Positions 44,135 through 53,588 of a stretch of 64,000 nucleotides of DNA are shown one piece after another. How positions within the stretch are numbered: the stretch's first letter is position 1; every line of letters starts with the position of its first letter. The DNA is from DASUGC01 sp035606665 (lineage in GTDB: Bacteria; Acidobacteriota; Vicinamibacteria; Vicinamibacterales; SCN-69-37): contig DATNEY010000026.1 in NCBI GenBank assembly GCA_035606665.1, forward strand, positions 62,001 through 126,000, written 5' to 3'. The notes below the pieces were generated by a model. The model did not search any database and was not told where the DNA came from. It saw nothing but the letters and a program-made list of their open reading frames with translations. A program made the translations under genes and the position numbers.

Positions 44135-44593
44135 ATGAATCTCCGTCTGCGAATCGCGTTCGCCTTCCTGGTTCTGATCCTTGCTGACGGTCCGCTTCAG
44201 TCGAGCGGACTGGAACAAATCTCCCGTCCCACCGGCGTCATCGTCGTGAAGCCCGCCGAGGTGAAGTGGACCGACTATCCCAACCGGCCCGGTGTGAAGC
44301 TGGCTGTCATCGAGGGTGATCTCGGCAAGGCTGGGCCGTTCCTGATTCGCGTCAAGTTCCCCGCAGGCTACAAGCTGGCGCCGCACACGCATCCCAACGT
44401 CGAACACACCACGGTGCTCTCAGGCACGATGCGTCTCGGCTACGGGACGGATGCTGCGGGCGCCTCGGAGGCGTTCGGCGTGGGTACGGTCGTGATCACG
44501 CCCGCGAATACGCCGCATTTTTTCTCGACCGCGACGGAGACCATTGTTCAGACGCACGGCGTCGGTCCGTGGGGCTCGACGCCGGCGAAGTAA
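44135..44593 (+). CDS. exported cupin-domain protein
   Basis: 152 residues. ATG 44135 begins a signal peptide (RLRIAFAFLVLILADG). The cupin motif HTHPNVEHTTVLSG supplies metal-binding histidines, and the second half has ITPANTPHFF. Single-domain cupins of this kind bind small ligands or have dioxygenase or isomerase activity; nothing decides which. A copy of the dispersed repeat follows. Confidence 0.8.
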   Translation: MNLRLRIAFAFLVLILADGPLQSSGLEQISRPTGVIVVKPAEVKWTDYPNRPGVKLAVIEGDLGKAGPFLIRVKFPAGYKLAPHTHPNVEHTTVLSGTMRLGYGTDAAGASEAFGVGTVVITPANTPHFFSTATETIVQTHGVGPWGSTPAK

Positions 44594-44640
44594 GCGACGC
44601 CAGCGACGCGAACGACGAGAACGACGCCGGGGGCGTGGCC

Positions 44641-44740
44641 GCGCGAGCGAGCCGTGCGAGCGAGCCGAGCGAACGGAGCGGGGAGAAAGGGGTCCCCGCG
44701 AGTGAGCTCGTAGGGGGGTGCGCGGGGGCGAAGCCCCCCG
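44641..44740 (+). repeat. dispersed ~100-bp GC-rich repeat, copy C
   Basis: Blocks GCGAGCGAGCCG (twice), GAACGGAGCGGGG, GGGGTCCCCGCGAGTGAGC, AGGGGGGTGCGCGG and GGGCGAAGCCCCCCG. It lies between the cupin gene and the terminator of the convergent two-component operon. Confidence 0.75.
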
Positions 44741-44744
44741 CATG

Positions 44745-44777
44745 AAAAAAGGCCGCCTGGGGGAGTGCCAGGCGGCC
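44745..44777 (-). terminator. intrinsic terminator of the NtrB/NtrC-like operon
   Basis: On the minus strand GGCCGCCTGG-cactccc-CCAGGCGGCC forms a perfect 10-bp stem followed at once by TTTTTT. It is 28 bp past the response-regulator stop. This is the clearest rho-independent terminator in the window. Confidence 0.85.
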
Positions 44778-44805
44778 CGGACGAACGAGCGAAAAGCGCT
44801 GATTG

Positions 44806-46218
<1,413 letters not shown>

Positions 46219-46223
46219 GTGAT

Positions 46224-47438
46224 CTATCTCCCCAGACTTCTCTCAGACGGAACGACCGGAAGCGTCACGCGGAACGTGGCACCGCGACCGGGTGCGGACA
46301 CCGCATCGATATGACCGTCGTGCGCGTCGACGACTTTGCGCACGATGGCCAGCCCCAATCCGGTGCCCTGCGGCTTGGTGCTGAAAAATGGACTGAAAAT
46401 CCTTTCGAGGTCGTCGGCGGAGATGCCGGGACCGGAGTCGCGGACCTCGACGACGACCTGTGGCGGCTGCGGATCGAGCGCGCCCACCGGTTCTTCTTCG
46501 CCGGGGACTAGCCACACGTGGATGTCCACGTGGCCCTCTCCGCCGAGCGCTTCGAAGGCGTTGGCGAGGAGGTTCGAAAAGAGCTGCCGCAGCTGGTGCG
46601 AATCGGCCAGAAGTTCCGGCACGTCCGGCTCGATGACCGTGTCAATCGATACCGCGCCGCGCCGCATCTTGCCCTCGGCCAGCGTGATCGAATCCTTCAT
46701 GACTTCGTCGAGCGCCGCGCGTTCCACCTGCAGCTGAATCGGCCGCACGAACTCCAGCACTTCGACGACGATGGCGTTCGCCATCTTCGCTTCTTTGATG
46801 ATGTCGTTCAGCGTCTCGAGCGCTTCCTCGCGGTCGGTCATCTGGCGTTTGAGGACGCCGGCCATGACCTCGATGCTCGCGAGCGGATTCTTGACTTCGT
46901 GCGCGATCGCCGCAGCCATCTCGCCGAGCGCGGCGAGCCGGTCTTTGAGGCGCTCGCGCTCTTCCATCTGCTCGACCTTGGTCAGGTCCTTGAAGAACAG
47001 CGTCGCCCCGACCATCCGGCCGTTGTCGTCGTGAATGTGGGAGAGCGTGTAGCCCATCGCGCGTCCGGTCTTGCGGAGACGCATTTCGGCGCGGTTGGGA
47101 AGGTCGTTGCCATCGAAGGCCTGTGCGAGGACGCGGTGCACCTCGGGCACGTCGATGAGGACGTCCGAGAAAGGCCGGCCGATGAAGTCCACGCCATTGG
47201 GGAGCGCGAGCACCCGGTAGGCCATGTCGTTCATGGCGGCGATCCGGCCGTCCCGGGTAATGGCCAGGACGCCCGTTCGGAGGTTGAACACCAGATGCCG
47301 GAAGAAGCGGTCGCCCAAGAGCTCCTCCCCACGGGAAGCCTCAGCGGTCCGGTGACGGAGTGCGCCATTTCTGACCACCCGGTCCATCCGATCCGCCCGA
47401 TCTGTGCTGACTGCCCCTGGCTGACGACCCATGTCCAT
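46224..47438 (-). CDS. cytoplasmic PAS-domain histidine kinase (NtrB-like)
   Basis: 404 residues from ATG 47438, chosen because AGGAG lies 6 nt upstream; other in-frame starts would add up to 24 residues. No membrane helices. PAS domain at ~45-160 (LVFNLRTGVLAITRDGRIAA). Phospho-His in MAAAIAHEVKNPLASIEVMA. ATP-binding boxes: NLLANAFEALGG, RDSGPGISADD, GTGLGLAIVRKVV. It is the partner of the adjacent NtrC-type regulator. The input ligand is unknown. Confidence 0.92.
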   Translation of the reverse strand: MDMGRQPGAVSTDRADRMDRVVRNGALRHRTAEASRGEELLGDRFFRHLVFNLRTGVLAITRDGRIAAMNDMAYRVLALPNGVDFIGRPFSDVLIDVPEVHRVLAQAFDGNDLPNRAEMRLRKTGRAMGYTLSHIHDDNGRMVGATLFFKDLTKVEQMEERERLKDRLAALGEMAAAIAHEVKNPLASIEVMAGVLKRQMTDREEALETLNDIIKEAKMANAIVVEVLEFVRPIQLQVERAALDEVMKDSITLAEGKMRRGAVSIDTVIEPDVPELLADSHQLRQLFSNLLANAFEALGGEGHVDIHVWLVPGEEEPVGALDPQPPQVVVEVRDSGPGISADDLERIFSPFFSTKPQGTGLGLAIVRKVVDAHDGHIDAVSAPGRGATFRVTLPVVPSERSLGR

Positions 47439-47799
47439 GTCCCGCTCCTGCGGGTTCACATCTTCAAAGGCAAGCCTCATGCCCAAATTTGAAGCTGCGT
47501 GACCCACCAAATCCGTGCGTGGACTCTTATCGGCCTGTCGGAAAACCGGCGGGAGACTTACAAAAAGCGTCCAGACTTACAGAAGGGTAACTGAAAAGCT
47601 ACTGGGGAGTGGGTATCTCTTGAAACTGGGGCGTCAAGAACACGTCAGGACCAGCCTTTCGCGGTCGCTTCGGCTTTCCAGCCGTCAGCGGTGGGGAACA
47701 GATTTGAGGCGAACTTACGGACTTGGGAACCATCGGACCCCTCCCCTCGGCCGGCGCCGTCGTAGGGGGCTAGGCCGGTCATGCTAGGGTACCCGCGCC
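47439..47799. other. intergenic region before the small-protein patch
   Basis: About 360 bp, less G+C-rich than its surroundings, between the divergent kinase gene and the small basic-protein gene. Two similar CAGACTTACAGAAG/GAGACTTACAAAAAG segments (47549-47586) form a direct repeat. A plus-strand frame of ~90 codons here has no recognisable protein character. No convincing promoter was found. Confidence 0.4.
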
Positions 47800-48036
47800 G
47801 TGGCGAAGAAGAGGCTGAAGAAGAAGTCTAGAGACAGGCGAAAACGGAACATCCATACGACTGGGTTTCGTGACGGCAGCTCGATACGCAGAAAGACCGG
47901 TAGGAAGTCTGCTGCCAGCCGTCGCCCCATCTGCTTTCCGGGCGACGTCCCGCAGAGGAACAGGTTCACCGGCGAACATCCACGCAGTTCGGACGACGCA
48001 CCGCCGCCGAACATCGGAGTCAAGAAACGCCACTAA
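47800..48036 (+). CDS. small basic hypothetical protein with DDAPP-x-NI-x-VKK tail
   Basis: 78 residues from GTG 47800. The N-terminus AKKRLKKKSRDRRKRN is very basic. The last residues DDAPPPNIGVKKRH match the tail of the next small protein (DDAPPKNIWVKKKH). This cross-match between neighbouring frames is the main evidence that both are genes. No signal peptide or known domain. Nucleic-acid binding is possible from charge. Confidence 0.6.
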   Translation: MAKKRLKKKSRDRRKRNIHTTGFRDGSSIRRKTGRKSAASRRPICFPGDVPQRNRFTGEHPRSSDDAPPPNIGVKKRH

Positions 48037-48056
48037 CCGCCACTGGACCAAGCGCC

Positions 48057-48227
48057 ATGTCAGAGAACGACGACCGCAAACGGCTGCAAGAAGCCGAGCG
48101 ACAGGAACGACTTCGAAGAGAGCAGGAAAGCCAGAAACGTCGGCACGACCTCGACAACAACAGGGCTAATCGTCCAGATGACGCGCCACCGAAGAACATC
48201 TGGGTGAAGAAGAAGCACGGAAGTTAG
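48057..48227 (+). CDS. tiny coiled-coil hypothetical protein with DDAPP-x-NI-x-VKK tail
   Basis: 56 residues, ATG 48057, 20 bp after the previous small gene. The body (DDRKRLQEAERQERLRREQE) is a charged single helix, probably coiled coil. The tail PDDAPPKNIWVKKKHGS repeats the tail of the upstream protein. It overlaps by ~60 bp the 3' end of the convergent membrane-protein gene. Function unknown; the shared tail suggests a common partner. Confidence 0.6.
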   Translation: MSENDDRKRLQEAERQERLRREQESQKRRHDLDNNRANRPDDAPPKNIWVKKKHGS

Positions 48228-48696
48228 CGCCATCCCCACACGCTACCGCTGACAGCCAAAACGCCGCATGCGTCAGGTTCGCCTTCTCGCGACAGATAGC
48301 CCGATTGTCGCGAATGCGTTCCTTGACCGACTTAACGCGACCTTCAAAGAACGCTCGGCTCACAGCGGCATCGTCTCCCGGATGGTTGTGACGAAGGCGC
48401 TGCATCCATTCATCCCAGTCCGTCGCGTCTTCAGCCGCAAAGTCACGCGGCCACATCGCTGCGATACAGCACGTGCCAGCCAGAGCCAGCGCGAACGCAG
48501 CGCCCCACTGCGCGACTAGCCCATCGTGAGTCAGGCTACTTCTCGCCATAAGAAAGCTGCCGGTCTGCTCTGCGAGAAACACGACGACGACCAGCGCCAG
48601 TCCAGCCTTGGTATCAATCGTGTCTCCGAGACCGTACGCCGCTTCGTCATTCGCCAGAAGACGATCTAGATACGCCTGCTCCATTTGGTCGCTCAT
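48166..48696 (-). CDS. small membrane protein, SLATT/Pycsar-effector-like topology
   Basis: 176 residues. A helix with DTIDTKAGLALVVVVFLAEQ leads into the first membrane span. A second span ends CCIAAMWPRDF, then a helical cytoplasmic part and a last hydrophobic stretch (HAAFWLSAVACG) follow. The D-x-K-A-x-x-L start of the first span and the two-plus-one helix plan recall SLATT and Pycsar-effector proteins, which form pores in antiphage systems. No nucleotide cyclase is adjacent. The resemblance is structural and tentative. The C-terminal ~20 residues look unnatural and may reflect a frameshift. Confidence 0.55.
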   Translation of the reverse strand: MSDQMEQAYLDRLLANDEAAYGLGDTIDTKAGLALVVVVFLAEQTGSFLMARSSLTHDGLVAQWGAAFALALAGTCCIAAMWPRDFAAEDATDWDEWMQRLRHNHPGDDAAVSRAFFEGRVKSVKERIRDNRAICREKANLTHAAFWLSAVACGDGANFRASSSPRCSSVARHLDD

Positions 48697-48895
48697 CGCT
48701 AGTCCTTCTGCGGTGTGTAATTCCAGAACCGTGTCTCAAGCTGTTTCGGTTCCGGGTTCGAGACAAACAACTGATAAGGCGCGTCACGTTACAGACAAGA
48801 GCTTGCCCAGCCAGCACGCCGACAGGCGCCGACCGGCTGATCCGTTCAATCTGTTGGATTGCTGGGGTAGTTTCAACAACTACCTATTCCCCAAG
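48697..48895. other. intergenic region between membrane protein and ABC-F gene
   Basis: About 200 bp, relatively A+T-rich, with no gene. A GTTTCGGTTCCGGGTTCGAGAC segment superficially recalls a tRNA T-arm, but no acceptor or anticodon stem can be built around it. The repeated GTGTCTC/TCGAGAC motifs could be part of a small palindrome. Confidence 0.4.
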
Positions 48896-50896
48896 CTACT
48901 TTCTGGGGGTCTCTGAGGGGTCCTGGAGGGCTTCCCACTGGTTCATGAGGTCGCCGACCTCCCACATGAGGCTGTGGTGCTTCGACACAATCGTCTCCGC
49001 AGCTTCCCGATTGTCATAGAAGCCCGGGGCGGCCATCTGGGATTCGAGGTCTTTGACGGCCTGTTCCCGTTCGGTTATTCGCCCTTCCAGTTCGGCAATG
49101 CGCCGGTTTCGCTCGTCTTCTGACCGCTTCCGGCGCCGCTCGTCGGCGTCGGCCCTCTTCTTCTCTTCGTAATTCTGGGGGCTCTTGGCCGCCCTTGCGT
49201 GCGCCGCCTGGGGTCCCCCCGTTCCCGCGAGAGGAGGCGCTGGGGTAGCAGCCTTCCTCACTGGCGGAGGGGGAGGCGCCGCCGCGGAGGCTCGCTCCTT
49301 CCGGCTCCAGAGGTACTGCTCGTACGTTCCGGGGTAGACCTCGATGCCACCCTGGCCAACCGCCACGATCTTGGTGGCGAGCCGGTCGACGAAATACCGA
49401 TCGTGCGAGACGAAGATGAGGGTTCCGCCGAAGTCCTCGAGCGCCTCGAGCAGGACATCCTTCGAATCGAGGTCCAGGTGGTTCGTAGGCTCGTCGAGCA
49501 GGAGCGTGTTGGCCGGCCGCAGCAGCATCCGCGCGACCGCGAGCCGCGTGCGCTCGCCACCCGAAAGAACTCCGCACTTCTTGTAGATGTCGTCGCCGGC
49601 GAATAGGAAGCCGCCCAGGATGTTCCGGATCATCGGCACCATCCCGACGGGCGAATCAGATTCCATCGCCTCGTACACCGTACGGACGGGATCGAGCCGG
49701 TTCGCCTCGTCCTGGGCGAAGTACTGCATGACGACCTGATGGCCCTCGCGGCGCGTGCCTGCGTCGGGCGCTTCGACGCCCGAGAGCAGGCGCATCAGCG
49801 TCGACTTGCCCGCGCCGTTGGGCGCCACGAGCGCGATCCGATCGCCGCGCTCGACGTGAAGGTGGATCTTGTTCAGGACGACCAGATCGCCGTACGCCTT
49901 GCGCACTCCGGCCAGTTCGAGCACGACGCGGCCGCTCTTCGGGCACGATGGGAACGTGAAGTGCACGCGCTTGCGTTCCGGCGGCACCTCAATCGGTACG
50001 ATCTTCTCCATCATCTTGATGCGGCTCTGCACCTGCGCGGCCTTCGTGGCCTGGTAGCGGAACCGATCGATGAACGCCCGCATTCTCGCGATCTCATCGT
50101 CCTGATCGCCCTTCGCCTTGCGCAATTGATCGAGGCGGGTATCCCGCTCCACGAGAAACGCCGAGTACGTGCCGATGTAGTCGGTGATCGTCCGGAGCGA
50201 AATCTCAGAGATGCGCGTGACGACGGAATCAAGGAAGAAACGGTCGTGAGAGACGAGGATTACCGCGTGTGGATAGGACGTCAGGTACTCCTCGAGCCAG
50301 TTGCGCGCGTCGAGATCGAGATGGTTCGTGGGTTCGTCGAGCAGAAGCAGTGTCGGGCGGCCAAGCAGGAGCTTCGCGAGCGCGATGCGCATCTGCCAGC
50401 CGCCGGAGAAGGTTTCGGCGGGCTTGTCGAAATCGGCCTTGGAAAACCCGAGTCCTTCGAGCACCTGCGTGACGCGCAGATCGATGCTGTGGCCCTCCTC
50501 ACGCTGAAAGAGCTCGGTCAAGTCGTGGTACTTCACGAGCAGAGACTCGTGCTCGCCGTCCGGCAAGGACGGGTCGGCGAGGTCATGCTCGATGCGATCG
50601 ATCTCCGCGCGCGCCTCGAGCAACGCGCCGAAGGCGAGCGAGGCTTCGTCCTTGAGGGTGCGGCCGCTGTGCTCGAGGCCGTCCTGGGGAAGGTAGCCGA
50701 CCGTCAGGCCGGCCGGCTTGATGACGTTGCCGGCGTCGGCCTCGTCGAGACCTGCCAGAATGCGGAGCAGGGTGGTCTTGCCCGCGCCGTTTGGCCCTGC
50801 CAGGCCCACCCGGTCGCCATCATCGACCTGCCAGGTGACGTTGTCGAGGAGGATACGGTCGCCGAATCGCTTTGTCAGGCCTGAAAGCTGGATCAT
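48896..50896 (-). CDS. ABC-F family ATPase (Uup/EttA-like ribosome-associated protein)
   Basis: 666 residues with two ABC domains and no membrane part. Walker A: GPNGAGKTTL and APNGAGKSTL. Signature loops: FSGGWQMRIALAKLLL and LSGGERTRLAVARMLL. Walker B: LLLLDEPTNHLD and LLLDEPTNHLD. A P-site-type linker (RMRAFIDRFRYQATKAAQV) joins the domains. The C-terminal ~120 residues are Pro/Ala-rich then a coiled coil, as in Uup/YheS relatives. Likely acts on stalled or special translation states. The exact subfamily is undecided. Confidence 0.93.
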   Translation of the reverse strand: MIQLSGLTKRFGDRILLDNVTWQVDDGDRVGLAGPNGAGKTTLLRILAGLDEADAGNVIKPAGLTVGYLPQDGLEHSGRTLKDEASLAFGALLEARAEIDRIEHDLADPSLPDGEHESLLVKYHDLTELFQREEGHSIDLRVTQVLEGLGFSKADFDKPAETFSGGWQMRIALAKLLLGRPTLLLLDEPTNHLDLDARNWLEEYLTSYPHAVILVSHDRFFLDSVVTRISEISLRTITDYIGTYSAFLVERDTRLDQLRKAKGDQDDEIARMRAFIDRFRYQATKAAQVQSRIKMMEKIVPIEVPPERKRVHFTFPSCPKSGRVVLELAGVRKAYGDLVVLNKIHLHVERGDRIALVAPNGAGKSTLMRLLSGVEAPDAGTRREGHQVVMQYFAQDEANRLDPVRTVYEAMESDSPVGMVPMIRNILGGFLFAGDDIYKKCGVLSGGERTRLAVARMLLRPANTLLLDEPTNHLDLDSKDVLLEALEDFGGTLIFVSHDRYFVDRLATKIVAVGQGGIEVYPGTYEQYLWSRKERASAAAPPPPPVRKAATPAPPLAGTGGPQAAHARAAKSPQNYEEKKRADADERRRKRSEDERNRRIAELEGRITEREQAVKDLESQMAAPGFYDNREAAETIVSKHHSLMWEVGDLMNQWEALQDPSETPRK

Positions 50897-50912
50897 CGTG
50901 AAAGCAGGTCCG

Positions 50913-50947
50913 AGGGGTCAGACCCCTGCAGTTCGGAGTCTGACCCC
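50913..50947. repeat. REP-like palindrome upstream of ABC-F and sigma genes
   Basis: AGGGGTCAGACCCCT is a palindrome at 50913-50927, followed by GGAGTCTGACCCCT at 50934-50947, an inverted partial copy. The first lies 17 bp from the ABC-F start. The GGGGTCAGACCCC core equals that in the CoA transferase start (21704). The gap 50897-50992 holds no gene; TATACT at 50948 might be a -10 box for the sigma gene. Confidence 0.6.
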
Positions 50948-50992
50948 TATACTCCCGTACAGGCCGGTACTAATGCCAAGCCGTCTAAGAAA

Positions 50993-51625
50993 ATGGCGCC
51001 ATTGACGACCGCCCGGACGTCTCAGACCGATGAGGAGCTCGTCGCCCTAGCGACGGCTGGCGACCTCGACTGTTTCAACCAGCTGGTCTCCCGCTGGGAA
51101 CGGCCGATCTACGCCCTCGCTTACCGGACCCTAGGGCGGGAAGAGGACGCCCGGGACGTGGTGCAGGAGGCCTTTCTGCGCGCCTTTCGAGGGCTGCGGG
51201 GCTTCCGTGGGCAGGCGAAGTTTTCGTCGTGGCTGTATCGCATCACGCTGAATCTCTGCCGCGACTGGGTGCGGCGGGAAAGACGGGCGCCCGTGGTCCA
51301 GTTGCCTGAAGGCACAGATCCGATAGAGGTGGCAGACGAGCGGGTCGCGCCGACCGAGTCGGTCGAGGACCTCGTCGGCCGGAAGCTGATGTCGGCCGCG
51401 GTGGCCAGGGCCATGGCGGAACTGCCCGAGGAACAGCGGGTGGCGATCCTGCTGAAGGAGTTCCACGGCTTGACGTTCCAGGAGATTGCGGACCAGCTCG
51501 ATTGTCCGCTGAGTACGGTAAAAACTCGGCTCTACCAGGGGCTCTCCGTCCTCCGCCGGCGTCTGGAGCGGCGCCAGGCGGAGCAGGCGAGTCTCAGGAG
51601 AGCGCAGTGGGAAAGCTCGACGTAA
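50993..51625 (+). CDS. ECF-type RNA polymerase sigma factor (RpoE-like)
   Basis: 210 residues. Sigma-2: IYALAYRTLGREEDARDVVQ, then EAFLRAFRGL, with KFSSWLYRITLNLCRDWVRR. Sigma-4: MAELPEEQRVAILLKEFHGL, TFQEIADQLDCPLSTVKTRL. A zinc-finger anti-sigma gene follows 38 bp later, the standard arrangement. It likely responds to envelope or oxidative stress through that partner. Confidence 0.94.
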   Translation: MAPLTTARTSQTDEELVALATAGDLDCFNQLVSRWERPIYALAYRTLGREEDARDVVQEAFLRAFRGLRGFRGQAKFSSWLYRITLNLCRDWVRRERRAPVVQLPEGTDPIEVADERVAPTESVEDLVGRKLMSAAVARAMAELPEEQRVAILLKEFHGLTFQEIADQLDCPLSTVKTRLYQGLSVLRRRLERRQAEQASLRRAQWESST

Positions 51626-51630
51626 GAAGA

Positions 51631-51662
51631 CTTGCAGGTTGCAGGTTGTAGTTTGCAGGTTG
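51631..51662. repeat. TTGCAGG direct repeats between sigma and anti-sigma genes
   Basis: TTGCAGG occurs at 51632, just overlapping a GTTGCAGGTTG copy, and again at 51653. The units fill most of the 38-bp gap in front of the anti-sigma start. They may affect its translation or simply be a mobile short repeat. Confidence 0.5.
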
Positions 51663-51663
51663 A

Positions 51664-52365
51664 ATGAGGATGCCAGCGATGTGTAACCAGCGCGAACAAC
51701 TGATTGGCTATGTCTACGACGAGTGCAGTGCAGCCGAGCGGGCCGCCGTCCAGCAGCATCTCGACGCATGCGCAGAGTGCCGGACCGAGATCGCCGCGCT
51801 GAGATCGGTGCGCGATGATCTGCAAGCGTGGGACGTGCCGGATCACGAGTCGGTGTGGAAGCCGTTCATGCCGGCGCCCGCGCCGGCGTGGTGGCAGCAG
51901 GTGCCGCGCTGGGCGATGGCCGCCGCGGCCGGCGCCGTGATCGTGTCGGGCGCCGCCGGTGGCGCCGCTGCGATCGCGCTGATGCCGCCGGTGCAAGCCG
52001 CGCCGCTTGTCGCGACGAGCGCGCCGGCTGGTGCGACGCAGGTGGGACTCACCGCCAACGACCTTCGCGCGCTCGAGCAGCGCATCGAAGCGAAGATCCA
52101 GACGGAAGTGAGCGCGCTTAACGGCCGCGTGCAGCTCGCGTCGAGCCGGCCGTTGCCGGCTAGTCTTACGGCTGCGTTGCAGACGGAGTTCGACCGGCAG
52201 CTGACCGAACTGCGCACCATGAACGATACGCAGCGCGAAACGATCAACCGAATCTACGCGAACATGAAGAGCTATCAGATGACGTTCGATACCAGGCACG
52301 AACTGCTGAAGCGGTCCGTTGGCAATCTCGCGGCGGCCGTTGCCGAGCAGTCGCAGGGGCGATAA
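51664..52365 (+). CDS. zinc-finger anti-sigma factor (ZAS domain)
   Basis: 233 residues. The ZAS motif HLDACAEC is within RAAVQQHLDACAECRTEIAA, with an earlier His/Cys region. One membrane helix at ~85-105 (WAMAAAAGAVIVSGAAGGAA) is followed by a periplasmic helical part (LRALEQRIEAKIQTEVSALN). It sequesters the preceding sigma factor at the membrane. Starts at 51664, 51670 and 51679 are all possible; the first is given. Confidence 0.88.
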   Translation: MRMPAMCNQREQLIGYVYDECSAAERAAVQQHLDACAECRTEIAALRSVRDDLQAWDVPDHESVWKPFMPAPAPAWWQQVPRWAMAAAAGAVIVSGAAGGAAAIALMPPVQAAPLVATSAPAGATQVGLTANDLRALEQRIEAKIQTEVSALNGRVQLASSRPLPASLTAALQTEFDRQLTELRTMNDTQRETINRIYANMKSYQMTFDTRHELLKRSVGNLAAAVAEQSQGR

Positions 52366-52368
52366 GTC

Positions 52369-53064
52369 ATGAAGGTGTCACGCATTCACGTCCGAGTGAT
52401 TGCCGGAGCCGTGCTCCTGGCCGTTGTTTCTCCCGCGTTGAGCGCGCAGCAGGCGCCGGTGTCGTCCCAGCCCGACCCGGTGCGAACCCAGGTGGAGGCG
52501 TTCGAGCGCAGTCTCCGCAACGCAATCGAGGCGGCAGCAGGTCAGTTGAGCGTGAAGGTGCGTCAGGCCTTTCCGGGAACTGATTTTGCGTTTCAATTCC
52601 AGGCGCAGCCAATAGTGACCAGCTGGGTCATGCCGGATGCCGGACCGACCTTCCACGTGCTCATCCCCGGCATCGACGGCCTGAGTCTGCAGATGTACGC
52701 GATGAACGCGCGGCGGTCGGGACAGCGTGTGACGCCGACCGGCATTGTGCCCGATGACCCCGCGACACCATCGGCACCAGCCCCGGCGCTTATCGTGAAT
52801 CCAGACGCCGAGTACACGACGCTGGCGAGGCAGTCGTTGATTGACGCGTTGCTCGATCACGCCCTGGCATTGCCCGTCGCGCCAACGCAGTACCTGACGG
52901 TGATTGCCGGTGAGCTTCCGACCCAGCCGCTGTCGCCGTTTCAGCAGCGGTCGCGCATGTTGATTCTCCAGCTCAAGGGCGAGGATCTCACGGCCCTTCG
53001 CGAGAATCGCATCACTCGTGACGAAGCCAAGGCCCGGATCAAGGAATCCAAGTACCCGAACTGA
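52369..53064 (+). CDS. exported hypothetical protein in sigma operon
   Basis: 231 residues, 3 bp after the anti-sigma gene. Signal peptide (VIAGAVLLAVVSPALSAQ). The mature protein has no recognised domain: an N-terminal helix (VEAFERSLRNAIEAAAGQLS), then a mixed core with a Pro-rich loop, and a charged helical end (ENRITRDEAKARIKESKYP). It is probably part of the regulated envelope response. Confidence 0.75.
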   Translation: MKVSRIHVRVIAGAVLLAVVSPALSAQQAPVSSQPDPVRTQVEAFERSLRNAIEAAAGQLSVKVRQAFPGTDFAFQFQAQPIVTSWVMPDAGPTFHVLIPGIDGLSLQMYAMNARRSGQRVTPTGIVPDDPATPSAPAPALIVNPDAEYTTLARQSLIDALLDHALALPVAPTQYLTVIAGELPTQPLSPFQQRSRMLILQLKGEDLTALRENRITRDEAKARIKESKYPN

Positions 53065-53081
53065 TCTACAATCCCGCCACC

Positions 53082-53588
53082 ATGCGCCGGCGGTTAGCTT
53101 CGACCTTCATCAGCCTCTGGCTGATCGCCAGCGTCGGCTGCGGTCCGCAGCCCGACCTCTCCAAAGACCTCAAGCTGCTCCCGGGCATCACAGGCTACTT
53201 CGACGATGGCGTCAAGGCGGGATTGAACCGGATCCTGCCGTCAATCACGTTCCAGCTCAAGAATGAGGGGCAGCTGCCCATCACGAACGTGGATCTGGTG
53301 GCGGCCTACTGGGAAGTCGGCGCGGACGGGGAAATCGACTCCAAACAGATTCGCGGAATCAGCGGCGCGGCTCTCGAACCGGGCGCCACCAGTGAGACGA
53401 TCACGGTGCGTTCGAGCGTCGGGTACACGCACGAGGGACCGCGCGCGGACATGTTCACCAACACCAGGTACAAGGGTTTCATCGTGAAAGTGTTCGCCAA
53501 GCGGTCGGGCAAGACGACGAAGCTTGGCGAGTTCCCAATTGAGGCGCGGTTGCTGCCGGCGGTCCAGAAAGACGGCAGCCGTCCGTGA
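53082..53588 (+). CDS. hypothetical lipoprotein
   Basis: 168 residues with lipobox ASVGC after ISLWLI. The body is a beta-sandwich-like segment (SITFQLKNEGQLPITNVDLV), similar to domains in which a strand-turn pattern supports protein contacts. No enzyme motif. It overlaps the permease gene by GTGA at its end. Confidence 0.75.
   Translation: MRRRLASTFISLWLIASVGCGPQPDLSKDLKLLPGITGYFDDGVKAGLNRILPSITFQLKNEGQLPITNVDLVAAYWEVGADGEIDSKQIRGISGAALEPGATSETITVRSSVGYTHEGPRADMFTNTRYKGFIVKVFAKRSGKTTKLGEFPIEARLLPAVQKDGSRP

Noticed and set aside
47779..48051. Minus-strand frame of 90 codons over the small basic gene
   Set aside because: The plus-strand protein shares its C-terminal motif with its neighbour, which supports that strand instead.
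48740..48780. tRNA-like GGTTCGAGAC segment
   Set aside because: No acceptor, D or anticodon stems can be formed around it.
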